Below are positions 34,071 through 44,181 of a stretch of 64,000 nucleotides of DNA, piece by piece. The notes under the pieces were generated by a model that worked only from the letters and a program-made list of their open reading frames with translations, ran no database searches and was not told where the DNA came from. The position numbers and the translations under genes are program-made. The first letter of the stretch is position 1. Every line of letters starts with the position of its first letter. Source of the DNA: Burkholderiaceae bacterium (lineage in GTDB: Bacteria; Pseudomonadota; Gammaproteobacteria; Burkholderiales; Burkholderiaceae_D); the NCBI GenBank assembly GCA_031291325.1, contig JARLJG010000053.1, positions 40,445 through 104,444 on the forward strand. The letters run 5' to 3'.

Positions 34071-34775
34071 TCACACGCCCTGGTCGGCCCAGCGGAAGCC
34101 GCGCATCGGAATGTTTTCGATGCAGGCAAAATCGGGGTCGACTTCGCGGAACGCATCGCGGATGGTGCTGACGTGCTTGCGGATATTGTCGCGGTTGCGC
34201 CCGCTCTTGACGACTTGGAACAACTGCTCGTAAGTGACCACCTGACCCCGGTGCTCGTACAAGGCGGACAGGATGCGTTGCGCGGTCAGCGGCAGATTGA
34301 TGCGCTCGCCGCGCCAGATGGGATTGCGCTGGCGCAGCGGATCGACCGACAATTCGTTGTCGGCGGCAACCGGCGCGCTCTCCTTGCCCGCGCTCCTATC
34401 CTTGGCCGCGCGCAGGATTTCCAGGAAGGTCTCGATGAAGTCGGCTTCCTCGAAGGTGGCTTTTTGCAGGTAATCCCAGGCGTCCAGCGCCTTCATGATG
34501 CTGCGGTAGATGGTGGCCGGCATCGCCGACACCACCAGCACCGGCGTCGCCTGGCTCTTGTTGATCGCATTGATGATGGCCACGCCGGCATGCCGTTCGC
34601 GCCCCAGTTCGATATCCAGCACCACCAGGTCGTAGGTTTCGCGCGCGATGGCGGCCTCGGCATCGTCGCGGGTATGCCATTGGTCGACCCGGATGCCGGG
34701 TTTGGCCGATTCGATCCAGCCCTTCAACTGATTGCTGGTGGGAATATCGTCTTCGATTACCGCTACTTTCAACAT
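34071..34775 (-). CDS. OmpR-type response regulator
   Basis: This 234-aa protein has a receiver domain (VAVIEDDIPTSNQL, phospho-acceptor Asp in VVLDIEL at about residue 54, conserved K in YLQKATF) and a C-terminal winged helix (PLTAQRILSALYEHRGQVVTYEQLFQVV ... DNIRKHVSTIRDAF). I choose the ATG at 34775 because GGAGAG sits 4 nt before it; the track's ATG at 34787 is part of that stretch. It is co-transcribed with the kinase and divergent from the prohibitin-like gene, which is its most likely target besides itself. Confidence 0.9.
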   Translation of the reverse strand: MLKVAVIEDDIPTSNQLKGWIESAKPGIRVDQWHTRDDAEAAIARETYDLVVLDIELGRERHAGVAIINAINKSQATPVLVVSAMPATIYRSIMKALDAWDYLQKATFEEADFIETFLEILRAAKDRSAGKESAPVAADNELSVDPLRQRNPIWRGERINLPLTAQRILSALYEHRGQVVTYEQLFQVVKSGRNRDNIRKHVSTIRDAFREVDPDFACIENIPMRGFRWADQGV

Positions 34776-35059
34776 TTCACTCTCCATACCTGGTTCGACA
34801 AGTCGAACCGATAAGCGAAAGTATCCACGCTTTCCAGTGAAATGTCTGCGCCGGGCTGTGAGTTTTTCTTCACACGGCTTACCGAACGGCGACGGCTAGG
34901 AATAACCGCTGCCGGCGAGTGACGTTTCTGCCCCTGCCTCTGCATTGATACTTCCGCGCACTGCGGCGCAAGATTCATCTTACGGCAACGCGCTGCAACC
35001 CGGACACCAACAGCGCGCCAACCGCCAACTTGAACGAAGTGCCAACCCAGGGAGCTATC

Positions 35060-36361
35060 ATGACTGAGAAACTTGAAATACTGGCGCAAGGCTTGCTTGC
35101 GCTGTTGACCAAAACCGTGGCTGCCGTCGGCAGCCTGATCGGCGGCGCTGCCGCTATCGTGCGCCGCGCCTGGATGTTGATCCTGGCGCTGGGCGTGGCC
35201 GCCGCCGCCGGCTACGGCTTGTACACGCATCCGCCGTTCAAAACGCTGGAACGCGGCGAAGTCGGCATCCGCACCAATAAATTGACTGGCGACACGACCG
35301 AAGTGCGCGACGGCTTGGCCGTGGTCATCCCCGGCCTGCACGAATTGCGCCGCTACTCGCTGCTCGACCAAGTCTATCGCCCCACCCGTAGCGCCAAGGC
35401 CGACGGCGAAGCGCCGTTCCAGTCGATCGAAGGCTTGTCGCTGGGAGTCGACCTGACCATCCGCTACGCACTCGACCCCAGCAAACTGGGCACGATGGCG
35501 AAAAAGCTGCCGACCGATATCAATGGCGAAATCGTCGAGCCGGCAGTGCAGGGCGTGATCTACAAAGCCTTTACCCGTTACTCGGTGCGCGATATTTTCT
35601 CGGCCAAGCGCGGCGACATCCAAAAGGAGATTGAAGATGAGTTAAAACCGAAACTGGCCAGCGACGGCATCTTGTTGCGCGGCGTGCTGATGGGCCAGGT
35701 CGATTTGCCGCACGAGTACCGGCAAGGCATGGAAAAACTGCTGGCCGAGGAATTGGAAACCGAAAAGATGAAATACACGCTGGACTTGAAGAGCAAGCAA
35801 GTGCAGCAAACCGAACTGGAAGCGCAAGCCGACAAGGTCAAGCGCGAAACCGCCGCCGAAGCCGCCGGCAACGAGCAGGTGATCGCCGCCAAGGCGCAGG
35901 AAGAAGCGATGAAGCATGTGCTGCCGTTCAAGCAAAAACAAATCGAACAACGCCAATATGAAGCCGAGGCAGAAAAAGTATCGCGTGTCAAAACCGCAGA
36001 AGGAACTGCCGAGGCACGCCGCATCGAAGCCTCCGGCGAAGCCGATTCGCGCCGCAAACTGGCCGATGTCGAAGCGTATCGGCTGGAAACGATAGGCAAA
36101 GTCGCCAGCGCCCAGTTGGAACGCGACGGCGCATTGATTACCAAGAATCCCTTGCTGATCCAAAAGACGATGGCCGACAAATTGTCCGACAAGATTTCGG
36201 TGATTATCGCCCCGCCCCCGGCTGCCGGCGGCTTCATCGGTTCCGCATTGTTGGGCGCAAATCAGCAAAACACCAGCCGCAAAGCTGCGCAACCGTCGGA
36301 GCAGGACGAGCAACCGGCTGACGGTCAAAATGAACAACCAGCATCTGTGGGGATCAACTAA
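35060..36361 (+). CDS. Prohibitin/SPFH-domain membrane protein
   Basis: This 433-aa protein has a strong AGGGAG before the ATG at 35060. A transmembrane helix (about 36-54) is followed by an SPFH domain (TLERGEVGIRTNKLTG ... LSLGVDLTIRYALDPSK ... VYKAFTRYSVRDIFS) and a coiled-coil stretch rich in Glu, Ala and Gln (about 230-340). A variable hydrophilic tail ends it. It is a second SPFH gene distinct from the one at 26657. It is divergent from a two-component system and 2 nt before a gene for an exported protein, so an envelope-stress role is inferred. Confidence 0.85.
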   Translation: MTEKLEILAQGLLALLTKTVAAVGSLIGGAAAIVRRAWMLILALGVAAAAGYGLYTHPPFKTLERGEVGIRTNKLTGDTTEVRDGLAVVIPGLHELRRYSLLDQVYRPTRSAKADGEAPFQSIEGLSLGVDLTIRYALDPSKLGTMAKKLPTDINGEIVEPAVQGVIYKAFTRYSVRDIFSAKRGDIQKEIEDELKPKLASDGILLRGVLMGQVDLPHEYRQGMEKLLAEELETEKMKYTLDLKSKQVQQTELEAQADKVKRETAAEAAGNEQVIAAKAQEEAMKHVLPFKQKQIEQRQYEAEAEKVSRVKTAEGTAEARRIEASGEADSRRKLADVEAYRLETIGKVASAQLERDGALITKNPLLIQKTMADKLSDKISVIIAPPPAAGGFIGSALLGANQQNTSRKAAQPSEQDEQPADGQNEQPASVGIN

Positions 36362-36363
36362 TC

Positions 36364-37776
36364 ATGCTCGCCGCTCTCGCCGCCGCCGCTTTCACCGCCA
36401 TCGTCACCCAGGACAGCGCCGCCTTGCGCGCCGCGCCGCGCGACTCGGCGTCGCAACAAGCCGTGCTGTTTCAAGGCGACAGCCTTGAAATACGCGGCCA
36501 ACGGATGGATTACCTGCAAGTGTACGACCACCGTCGCGAGCGCGGCGGCTATATCCGCGCATCGCAGGTGCGCACCCAATCGCTGGAAGCCAAGGACGCG
36601 CCGGACTTGCTGGCGGTGGTGCGCTTCCTGCGCGACACGCCGGGCGCCGAGGCGTTAGGCATCAGCTACGCGGCGGCCTACCTGAAGGCCGCGCCCGCCG
36701 AAGCGATCGGCCCGGAACCGTTCGATGCGATCGGCACGATGGCCGAGCGGCTGGCGCGGCGCGCTTCCGGCAAGCAGGGCAAGACAGACGACACGGTCGT
36801 CGCCGCGCACCTGGAAGTGGCGGCCAGCTACGGCGTCGCCATGCAAGGCTTCGAGCGCGACGGGCGCATCCAGCTCTGCTACAACGGCGAAGCGTTCCGC
36901 CGCGTGTTGGCGATGAATTCCAGCGACGAGCAACGCGCGCGCGCCGCGCTGGCGCTGACCAAGCCGGAATGCGTGGACCCGAACCTGACGCCGACCGAGC
37001 GCGCCGCCCTGGACACGTGGCGCGCCGATGTCCTCGAGCGCGTCAAGCTGACCGATCTGCCCGAATACGAAAAGAACCGCCTGCACATGCGCCGCGCCGG
37101 CGTCTGGGCCAGCATCGCCTTCGAGCGCACGCGCCAGCACCAGCCGGCGCAGGAAGCGGCCAGCCGCGCGGTGCAAGAGCTGGCGGCAGTCAACAAGACC
37201 GAAATCGCCGAGCCGGATACCAGCAGCTACACCGACGCCGCAGTGCGCGTAGCGGCATCGCGCTGGGCCGCCGAACCGGAACCGGCAACCGGCAACGGCC
37301 TGGCGGTCGTGACGACGCCCGGAGGACCGGGCGAAACCTGCGTATCGCTGGTCGACGCCAAACACGACCAGAAAGCGCCGCTTGCCAAGCGCTGCACCTA
37401 TGGCCTGGTATGGAAAGCCTCGGTCAGCGTCAATGCGCAAAAGACGGCGCTGACGCTGGCGGTGCAACCGCTCGATTCGTGGCGCGAACTATGGGTATTC
37501 CGCCAGGCAGCCAATGGCTGGAGCATCGATATCCTGCCTCCCGCCGCCGACGCGCCGGACCTCGGCTACCTGGAATTCGCCGGTTGGGTTCCTGGCACGG
37601 CCAAGATGCTGGCGGTGCGCGAAGCGCGCATCGATGGCCGCTTCAAACGCAGCTTCGAGGTGATTAACATGGTATCGATGGAGGTGGAAAAGCAGGCCGA
37701 CAATCCGCACTCGTTGAGCTTGTTTTATCGCTGGCAAGATGCGGGGTGGAAGAGCGGGACTTTGAGTTTGCGATAG
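36364..37776 (+). CDS. Exported protein of unknown function with SH3-like N-terminus
   Basis: This 470-aa protein has a short hydrophobic leader (MLAALAAAAFTAIVTQ) and an SH3b-like segment (SAALRAAPRDSASQQAVLFQGDSLEIRGQRMDYLQVYDHRRERGGYIRASQV, about 18-70). A helical middle and a beta-rich C-terminal half (about 300-470) follow; I do not recognise the latter. The start is 2 nt after the SPFH stop, so the two proteins are made together. A periplasmic partner of the SPFH protein is the simplest inference. No catalytic motif is seen. Confidence 0.7.
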   Translation: MLAALAAAAFTAIVTQDSAALRAAPRDSASQQAVLFQGDSLEIRGQRMDYLQVYDHRRERGGYIRASQVRTQSLEAKDAPDLLAVVRFLRDTPGAEALGISYAAAYLKAAPAEAIGPEPFDAIGTMAERLARRASGKQGKTDDTVVAAHLEVAASYGVAMQGFERDGRIQLCYNGEAFRRVLAMNSSDEQRARAALALTKPECVDPNLTPTERAALDTWRADVLERVKLTDLPEYEKNRLHMRRAGVWASIAFERTRQHQPAQEAASRAVQELAAVNKTEIAEPDTSSYTDAAVRVAASRWAAEPEPATGNGLAVVTTPGGPGETCVSLVDAKHDQKAPLAKRCTYGLVWKASVSVNAQKTALTLAVQPLDSWRELWVFRQAANGWSIDILPPAADAPDLGYLEFAGWVPGTAKMLAVREARIDGRFKRSFEVINMVSMEVEKQADNPHSLSLFYRWQDAGWKSGTLSLR

Positions 37777-37811
37777 AGGGCGTCGCTAATTCATAACTGA
37801 TGACGCGCTTT

Positions 37812-37843
37812 GCTCCCCTCGCCCGCAGGCGGGAGAGGGGAGC
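37812..37843. repeat. Palindromic hairpin repeat, copy 2
   Basis: The sequence gctcccctcgcccgcaggcg continues as a near-perfect palindrome between the convergent ends of the exported-protein gene and gabR. It matches the 7661 copy except for one arm base and the loop (AG versus CT, that is, inverted orientation). It may act as a bidirectional terminator. Confidence 0.7.
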
Positions 37844-37861
37844 AAAACGCGCAACATCGGT

Positions 37862-39346
37862 TCACAAATAGCGCTCAATCACATCAGCCAATATATCGAA
37901 AGCCGGCTTGATGCGCGCATCTTCGACGCCGCCATAGCCCAGCACAAGACCTTTCAAAGACCGGTCGTGGTCGTGGTAATAGCGCGACAGCGGGCGCACC
38001 GCAATGCCGGCTTGTTCGGCGGCGTTGGCGATGGCGGCATCGTCGCAATGAGCGGGCAATTGCAAGACCACGTGCAAGCCGGCGTCGCTGCCGGTGGTGG
38101 TGACCAGTTCGGGCGGAAAGCGGCTGGCGACGGCTTGCTGCAACAGCGACAAGCGGGTTGCGTACACCGCGCGCATGCGGCGGATGTGCGCGGTGAAAAA
38201 TCCCTGTTCCATGAACGCCGCCAAAGTCGCCTGCACCAGCAGGTTGCCGCCGCGATGCAGTTCTTCCATGCCGACGATAAACGGTTTCACCAGCGCCAAC
38301 GGCAACACCAGGTAGCCGAGCCGCAAGCCGGGAAACAGCGTCTTGCTGAAGGTTCCCATGTACAGCACCCGATCGGAAGTGTCCAACCCTTGCAGCGACG
38401 CGATGGTGCGGCCCGAATAGCGGAATTCGCTGTCGTAGTCGTCTTCGACGATCCAGCACTGATGATGCTTCGCATATTCCAGCAACAGGCGGCGGCGCGC
38501 CAGGCTCATCACCATGCCCAGCGGATATTGGTGCGAAGGCGACAGGAAAATGAAGCGCGGCACCGCCTTGAAATCCTCGGCGTCCGGGCACAGGCCTTCG
38601 GCATCGACCGGGACTGCGCGAAAATTCAAGCCGGACGCGCGCAACAGGTTGCGCGTGCCCCAGTAACAGGGGTCTTCCAGCCACGCCAGGTCGCCGGGGT
38701 CGCCCAAGAGCCGCATGCACAGGTCGATCGATTGATGGATGCCGGCGGTTATCACCACCTGTTCCGGCACGCAATCGACCGCGCGCGCCAATTTCAAATG
38801 ATCGGCCAGCGCTTCGCGCAGCGCCATGTGGCCGCCGCCTCGGGCATAAGTCAGCGCCGACGGCGCCGGATTTTTCCAGGCCTTGTTTTGCAGCCGGTTC
38901 CAGATGCGATACGGAAATTCGGTGACGTCGGGCACACCGGGCACGAACGCCCCCCACTGTTGCGGCGAAGCGCCCGCCGATTTCACCAATTGCTGGCCGC
39001 GCTGCGACAATATCGGCCCGCCCTGCTCGGCGGGCGTTGCATCCGACGCCTGCTTGCGCTCCAACTCGACCAGGTGCGGCGCGGTGTCGGTGACGAAGGT
39101 GCCGCTGCCGGAACGCCCTTCGACATAACCTTCGGCCAGCAATTGCTCGTACGCGTACAGCACCGTATTGCGCGAGATGCCCAATTCGGTCGCCAATTCG
39201 CGGCTGGACGGCAACTTGCCGTTGACCGGCAGCACATGTTCGAGGATGGCATTGCGCAACAACTGGTACACCTGGCGATTGTAGGGAATCTTCGATTCCT
39301 CATCCAGATGCTGGAGCAGATAGTCTGAAAGTATGAGCGTAAGCAA
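37862..39346 (-). CDS. gabR: MocR/GabR-type regulator (GntR helix-turn-helix + aminotransferase domain)
   Basis: This protein of about 494 aa starts with a GntR winged helix (PYNRQVYQLLRNAILEHVLPVNGKLPSSRELATELGISRNTVLYAYEQLLAEGYVEGRSGSGTFV). A fold-type I aminotransferase domain with a PLP lysine region (VLYMGTFSKTLFPGLRLGYLV) follows. No in-frame ATG exists near the start. The track start (39403) is a TTG, but the TTG at 39346 has AGGGTG 4 nt upstream and is preferred. It is divergent from gabT-gabD; in Bacillus the homologous GabR activates gabTD with GABA and PLP. The name is by context. Confidence 0.8.
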   Translation of the reverse strand: MLTLILSDYLLQHLDEESKIPYNRQVYQLLRNAILEHVLPVNGKLPSSRELATELGISRNTVLYAYEQLLAEGYVEGRSGSGTFVTDTAPHLVELERKQASDATPAEQGGPILSQRGQQLVKSAGASPQQWGAFVPGVPDVTEFPYRIWNRLQNKAWKNPAPSALTYARGGGHMALREALADHLKLARAVDCVPEQVVITAGIHQSIDLCMRLLGDPGDLAWLEDPCYWGTRNLLRASGLNFRAVPVDAEGLCPDAEDFKAVPRFIFLSPSHQYPLGMVMSLARRRLLLEYAKHHQCWIVEDDYDSEFRYSGRTIASLQGLDTSDRVLYMGTFSKTLFPGLRLGYLVLPLALVKPFIVGMEELHRGGNLLVQATLAAFMEQGFFTAHIRRMRAVYATRLSLLQQAVASRFPPELVTTTGSDAGLHVVLQLPAHCDDAAIANAAEQAGIAVRPLSRYYHDHDRSLKGLVLGYGGVEDARIKPAFDILADVIERYL

Positions 39347-39410
39347 GAGGCACCCTATATAACTTGTGTTTACATTGTACTGCCAAGCGGCACCATCAAA
39401 CAAAATGGAA

Positions 39411-39424
39411 CGGACCTATGTCCG
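39411..39424. promoter_or_regulatory. Palindrome CGGAC-CTAT-GTCCG in the gabR-gabT divergent region
   Basis: A 5-bp arm palindrome lies between the divergent gabR and gabT genes. The 235-bp intergenic space also has AT-rich promoter-like stretches. It is a candidate regulator site only; no ATACCA half-sites like those at 52330 and 55231 were found here. Confidence 0.3.
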
Positions 39425-39581
39425 CGCACGAAAATAATTCATCATTACGCCATGCTCTGGTTCCAGCAAATTCATTGAAGGGGTTGGTCCGACTTTTTTG
39501 CGGGTAAGGAAACCACCCGCGCACGTCGGCAAGAACCCCGTCGTTCCCGCATAGGCGGCAGATTAATATTAAAGGAAGAAC

Positions 39582-40865
39582 ATGACTACCAATCAAGAAT
39601 GGAAAGCCCGCAAGGATGCGGCGACGCCGCGCGGCGTCGGCGTGATGTGCAATTTCTACGCCGAGCGCGCGGAAAATTCCGAAGTGTGGGATATCGAAGG
39701 CAATCGCTATATCGACTTCGCCGCCGGCATTGCGGTCCTCAATACCGGCCATCGGCACCCGAAGGTCGTCGCCGCGATTGCCGATCAATTGACGCGCTTC
39801 ACACATACTGCCTATCAAGTGGTTCCCTACGGCAGTTACGTCACGCTGGCCGAGGAAATCAATCGCCTGACGCCGGGCACCCACGCCAAGAAGACCGCGT
39901 TGTTCACCACCGGCGCCGAAGCGGTGGAAAATGCGGTGAAGATTGCCCGCGCCGCCACCAAGCGCCCGGCGATCATCGCCTTTTCCGGCGCGTTTCATGG
40001 CCGCACGATGATGGGCATGGCGCTGACCGGCAAGGTCGATCCGTACAAGATCGGTTTCGGCCCCTTCCCCGGCAACGTGTATCACGCGCCGTATCCGAAT
40101 GCGCTGCACGGGGTGTCAATCGCTGACTCGCTGCACGCATTGCAGACGCTGTTCAAGTCCGACGTCGATCCCAAGCAAGTAGCAGCCATCATCATCGAAC
40201 CGATCCAAGGCGAGGGCGGGTTCAACGTGGCGCCGGTGGAGTTCATGCAAGCCTTGCGCCAGTTGTGCGACGAGCACGGGATTCTGCTGATTGCCGACGA
40301 AGTGCAGTCCGGCTTCGCACGTACCGGCAAGCTGTTCGCGATGGAACATTTCGGCGTGATCCCCGATCTGATGACACTCGCCAAGAGCCTGGCCGGCGGC
40401 ATGCCGCTTTCCGCCGTCTGCGGCAAAGCCGAGATCATGGACGCAGCCGGCCCCGGCGGCTTGGGCGGCACCTATGCCGGCAATGCGCTGGCGGTGGCAG
40501 CGGCGCTGGCGGTGCTGGGCGTCATCAAGGAAGAAAAACTGGTGGAACGCGCCAACCATCTGGGCCAAATGCTGGATGACTGTTTGCAGGCAATCAAGGC
40601 CGATCGCAACAGCAATGGCCGGATCGCCGACATACGCGGCTATGGTTCGATGCGCGCGGTCGAGTTCCAGGTGCCGGGAACCGGCAATCCCGATCCCGCA
40701 TTCACCCAGAGGGTGCGCGAAAAAGCGCTTGAAAAAGGCTTGCTGCTGTTGACGTGCGGCGTGTATGGCAACGTAATCCGTTTCCTGTACCCGCTGACCA
40801 TTAGCGATGCGCTCATGCAAGAGGCATTGACTATCCTCGACTCCGTCATCCGCGAATTGCAATGA
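39582..40865 (+). CDS. gabT: 4-aminobutyrate-2-oxoglutarate aminotransferase
   Basis: This 427-aa class III PLP aminotransferase converts GABA and 2-oxoglutarate to succinate semialdehyde and glutamate. Seen: [18 protein letters not shown], the [20 protein letters not shown] metal/PLP region, and the Schiff-base lysine in [14 protein letters not shown] (K268). It starts with AAGGAAGAAC upstream of the ATG. It overlaps gabD by 4 bp (ATGA) and is divergent from gabR. It receives GABA released by PuuD. Confidence 0.93.
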   Translation: MTTNQEWKARKDAATPRGVGVMCNFYAERAENSEVWDIEGNRYIDFAAGIAVLNTGHRHPKVVAAIADQLTRFTHTAYQVVPYGSYVTLAEEINRLTPGTHAKKTALFTTGAEAVENAVKIARAATKRPAIIAFSGAFHGRTMMGMALTGKVDPYKIGFGPFPGNVYHAPYPNALHGVSIADSLHALQTLFKSDVDPKQVAAIIIEPIQGEGGFNVAPVEFMQALRQLCDEHGILLIADEVQSGFARTGKLFAMEHFGVIPDLMTLAKSLAGGMPLSAVCGKAEIMDAAGPGGLGGTYAGNALAVAAALAVLGVIKEEKLVERANHLGQMLDDCLQAIKADRNSNGRIADIRGYGSMRAVEFQVPGTGNPDPAFTQRVREKALEKGLLLLTCGVYGNVIRFLYPLTISDALMQEALTILDSVIRELQ

Positions 40866-42322
40866 GCGTGTTGAACCTGAAGGACCCCGGCCTGTTCCGG
40901 CAACAAGCGTATATCGACGGCAACTGGTGCGATGCCGACGACGGCAAAACCATCGTCGTCACCAATCCGGCGACCGGCGAATATCTCGGCACGGTGCCGG
41001 AAATGGGCGCGACCGAGACCGCTCGCGCGATCGCGGCAGCCAACACCGCCTGGAAAGGCTGGCGTGAAAAGCTGGCCAAGGAGCGCTCTGCGATTTTGCG
41101 CAAGTGGCATGACCTGATCCTCGCCAACGTCGACGATCTGGCGGCCATCATGACCGCCGAGCAAGGCAAACCCCTGGCCGAGGCGCGTGGCGAAATCGCC
41201 TATGCCGCATCGTTCATCGAATGGTTTGCGGAAGAGGGCAAGCGCATCTACGGCGACACCATCGCCACGCCGGCGCAGGGCCGCCGCATCCTGGTCACCA
41301 AAGAACCGATTGGCGTGTGCGCGGCGATCACGCCGTGGAATTTCCCTTCGGCGATGATTACCCGCAAGGCCGGGCCGGCCTTGGCGGCGGGCTGCCCGAT
41401 GATCGTCAAGCCGGCGGAGCTGACGCCGTTCTCGGCGCTGGCCTTGATCGAGCTCGGGCAGCGCGCCGGCATTCCGCCTGGTGTGTTGAGCGTGGTGACC
41501 GGCAACGCGCCGCAGATCGGCGGCGAGATGACTGCCAACCCGCTGGTGCGCAAGGTGACGTTTACCGGCTCGACTGCCATCGGCAAGCTGTTGATGCGGC
41601 AATCGGCGGATACGGTCAAGAAGCTGTCGCTGGAATTGGGCGGCAATGCGCCCTTCATCGTCTTCGACGATGCCGACCTCGATGCGGCGGTCGAAGGCGC
41701 GATGGCCTCCAAGTACCGCAACAGCGGGCAAACCTGCGTTTGCGCGAACCGCTTTTACGTGCAAGACGGCGTGTACGATGCGTTCGCCGAAAAGCTGGTG
41801 GCGGCAGTCCAGAAGCTGCAAGTCGGCGACGGCGCTGCGCCCGGCACCACGCAAGGCCCGCTGATCGACGAGCGCGCAGTGAAAAAGGTCGAAGCGCACA
41901 TCCGCGATGCAGTCGGCAAGGGCGCGAAAATCCTGACCGGCGGCAAGCGGCATGCGCTGGGGCATAGCTTTTTCGAGCCGACCGTGGTCGGCGATGTCAC
42001 GCAACAGATGCAGGTGGCGCGCGAAGAAACCTTCGGCCCGCTGGCGCCCTTGTTCCGCTTCCAGCGCGACGAGGATGTGGTGGCAATGGCCAACGATACC
42101 GACTTTGGCCTGGCATCGTACTTCTACAGCCGCGACATCGGCCGCATCTGGCGCACTGCCGAGCAATTGGAATATGGGATGGTTGGCATCAATACCGGCC
42201 TGATCTCGAACGAGGTCGCGCCGTTCGGCGGCGTCAAGCAATCCGGCCTGGGGCGCGAGGGGTCGAAATACGGGATCGACGATTATCTGGCGATCAAGTA
42301 TTGGTGCTTGAGCGGGATGTAA
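40862..42322 (+). CDS. gabD: Succinate-semialdehyde dehydrogenase (NADP+)
   Basis: This 486-aa aldehyde dehydrogenase oxidises succinate semialdehyde to succinate, which enters the TCA cycle. Seen: [21 protein letters not shown], the catalytic Glu region [18 protein letters not shown], and the catalytic Cys in [11 protein letters not shown] (GabD-type double cysteine). The length matches E. coli GabD. It is translationally coupled to gabT through the ATGA overlap. Confidence 0.93.
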   Translation: MSVLNLKDPGLFRQQAYIDGNWCDADDGKTIVVTNPATGEYLGTVPEMGATETARAIAAANTAWKGWREKLAKERSAILRKWHDLILANVDDLAAIMTAEQGKPLAEARGEIAYAASFIEWFAEEGKRIYGDTIATPAQGRRILVTKEPIGVCAAITPWNFPSAMITRKAGPALAAGCPMIVKPAELTPFSALALIELGQRAGIPPGVLSVVTGNAPQIGGEMTANPLVRKVTFTGSTAIGKLLMRQSADTVKKLSLELGGNAPFIVFDDADLDAAVEGAMASKYRNSGQTCVCANRFYVQDGVYDAFAEKLVAAVQKLQVGDGAAPGTTQGPLIDERAVKKVEAHIRDAVGKGAKILTGGKRHALGHSFFEPTVVGDVTQQMQVAREETFGPLAPLFRFQRDEDVVAMANDTDFGLASYFYSRDIGRIWRTAEQLEYGMVGINTGLISNEVAPFGGVKQSGLGREGSKYGIDDYLAIKYWCLSGM

Positions 42323-42343
42323 ACCGATTCCGGCCTGTCGTGC

Positions 42344-42369
42344 GACAGTAGCGCAATCGCACTACTGTC
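42344..42369 (+). terminator. Stem-loop after gabD
   Basis: GACAGTAG and CTACTGTC pair around a 10-nt loop, 22 bp past the gabD stop. No long T run follows, so termination is a weak inference. The rest of the 306-bp space 42323-42628 holds two repeat copies and no gene. Confidence 0.35.
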
Positions 42370-42380
42370 AAAACAACAGT

Positions 42381-42420
42381 GCCCCCTCTCCCGCAGGCGG
42401 GAGAGGGTTGGGGTGAGGGC
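42381..42420. repeat. CCCTCTCCC-type dispersed repeat, copy 3
   Basis: The hairpin cctctcccgcaggcgggaga is followed by gggttggggtgagggc, a longer version of the 7661 and 37812 palindrome. It lies between convergent gabD and puuC. Confidence 0.75.
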
Positions 42421-42520
42421 GACTGCCAAGACCTTCAACGTCAACCTGCAGGAAGCCTGAAGTTTCTTGAGCTTGAGGAGAGAAATATCTAAGCTCGCAG
42501 CCCGCTTTTCTCTTGGCATG

Positions 42521-42563
42521 CTCCCTCACCCCCGCCCCTCTCCCGCCTGCGGGCGAGGGGTGA
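42521..42563. repeat. CCCTCTCCC-type dispersed repeat, copy 4 (inverted)
   Basis: Read on the minus strand this copy gives the same hairpin followed by GGGGCGGGGGTGAGGGAG, so it is copy 3 in opposite orientation, 100 bp away. The pair flanks a short non-coding core between gabD and puuC. Confidence 0.7.
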
Positions 42564-42628
42564 CGTACGCCACCTCAAGATGCGGATAATAATCAGCGCC
42601 TACGCGGGAAAGACGGCGATGATTTTTG

Positions 42629-44116
42629 TTAAACGATCCTGATCCAGGTCGTCTTCATTTCCGTGTACTTGTCGAACGCATGCAACGACTTGTCGCGGCC
42701 ATTGCCCGACTGCTTGAAGCCGCCGAACGGCACCGTCATGTCGTCTTCATCGTATTGATTGACATGCACGGTGCCGACCCGCAGCGCGCGCGCCGTCTGG
42801 TGCGCCTTGCGGATATCGGAGGTCCAGACTGCCGCTTGCAGGCCGAACGAGGTGGCATTCGCCGCGCGGATCGCTTCGTTCAGATCGGTGAAGCTGAGCA
42901 CCGACAGCACCGGCCCGAAAATCTCTTCGCGCGCAATCCGCATATCGTTCCCGACTTGATCGAAAATCGTCGGCGTCACGTAGTAGCCGCCGCTCTCGGT
43001 GCGCGCCTGTTCGCCGCCGGCCAGCAGTTGCGCGCCCTGCTCCTTGCCCGACTCGATAAAGCCGAGCACCGACTTGAGTTGGATGCCGTCGACAATCGCG
43101 CCCATTACCGTGTTTTCGTCAAGCGGATCGCCGGGTTGGAAATCCGGCACCATCGCCAGCGCTTTTTCCAGGAATTTATCCTTGATCGATGCTTCGACAA
43201 ACAGGCGCGACGGCGCGTTGCAGCTTTCGCCCTGGTTGAAATAGATCGAGCCGACCGCCGCACTGACGGCAGCATCCAGATCGGGACAATCGGCGCAGAC
43301 GATGTTGGGCGACTTGCCGCCCAGTTCGGTCCAGGCGCGTTTCAGGTTCGACTGTCCCGCATATTGCACGATCAGCTTGCCGACCTTGGTCGAGCCGGTG
43401 AAAGCAATGCAATCGACATCCATGTGCAAGGCCAGCGCGCTGCCGGCTTCGTGGCCGTAACCTGGCAACACATTGAATACGCCGGGCGGAATTCCCGCTT
43501 GCAGCGCGATTTCGGCCAGCCGCAACGCGGTCAGCGGCGACTTTTCCGACGGCTTGAGCACCACGCTGTTGCCGACCGCCAGCGCCGGTCCGATTTTCCA
43601 TGAAGCCATCAGCATCGGATAATTCCACGGCACGATCGCGCCGACCACACCGACCGGCTCGCGCGTAATCAGCGCCAGCGCAGTGTCCGGCGTCGGCGCG
43701 ATTTCGTCGTACACCTTGTCGACCGCTTCGCCATACCAGCGGATGCAATTGGCAGCGCCGTTGACATCGACGCTCAGGCTGTACTTGATCGGCTTGCCCA
43801 TGTCGAGCGTTTCCAGCAGCGCCAGTTCGTCGCGGTTGGCCACGATCAGGTCGGCGAATTTGATCATGATGCGCTTGCGCGCAGCCGGCGCCAGACCGGC
43901 CCAGCGGCGGTCCTCGAAGGCGTTGCGCGCAACTGCCACGGCAGCGTCGACATCGGCCACGTCGCAGCGCGCGACCGGGCCGAGGCTGCGGCCATCGACC
44001 GGCGAGATATCGTCGAAGGTGGCGCCCGATTTCGCCCAGACGCGCTGGCCGTCGATCAGCGCGCGGCCATCGATTGCCAGGTTCCTGGCGCGCTCATGCC
44101 AAAGGGTTGTTGTCAT
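42629..44116 (-). CDS. puuC: Gamma-glutamyl-gamma-aminobutyraldehyde dehydrogenase
   Basis: This 495-aa enzyme has exactly the E. coli PuuC length and similar sequence throughout (ETLDMGKPIKYSL, IRWYGEAVDKVYDE, REPVGVVGAIVPWNYP, DMTVPFGGFKQSGNGRDKSLHAFDKYTE). It has the catalytic Glu in ELGGKSPNIV and the Cys in NQGESCNAPSR. It oxidises gamma-glutamyl-aminobutyraldehyde to gamma-glutamyl-GABA. The start is the ATG at 44116 (MTTTLWHERAR); the 788-aa track ORF reads out of frame through the permease gene upstream. It is last in the polyamine run, 65 bp after potI. Confidence 0.9.
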   Translation of the reverse strand: MTTTLWHERARNLAIDGRALIDGQRVWAKSGATFDDISPVDGRSLGPVARCDVADVDAAVAVARNAFEDRRWAGLAPAARKRIMIKFADLIVANRDELALLETLDMGKPIKYSLSVDVNGAANCIRWYGEAVDKVYDEIAPTPDTALALITREPVGVVGAIVPWNYPMLMASWKIGPALAVGNSVVLKPSEKSPLTALRLAEIALQAGIPPGVFNVLPGYGHEAGSALALHMDVDCIAFTGSTKVGKLIVQYAGQSNLKRAWTELGGKSPNIVCADCPDLDAAVSAAVGSIYFNQGESCNAPSRLFVEASIKDKFLEKALAMVPDFQPGDPLDENTVMGAIVDGIQLKSVLGFIESGKEQGAQLLAGGEQARTESGGYYVTPTIFDQVGNDMRIAREEIFGPVLSVLSFTDLNEAIRAANATSFGLQAAVWTSDIRKAHQTARALRVGTVHVNQYDEDDMTVPFGGFKQSGNGRDKSLHAFDKYTEMKTTWIRIV

Positions 44117-44181
44117 TCTCGTTCTCCATTCTTGTGTTACTGCATTATCGCGCGCACTGCGGCGCGCTACCTTGGTTCGAT

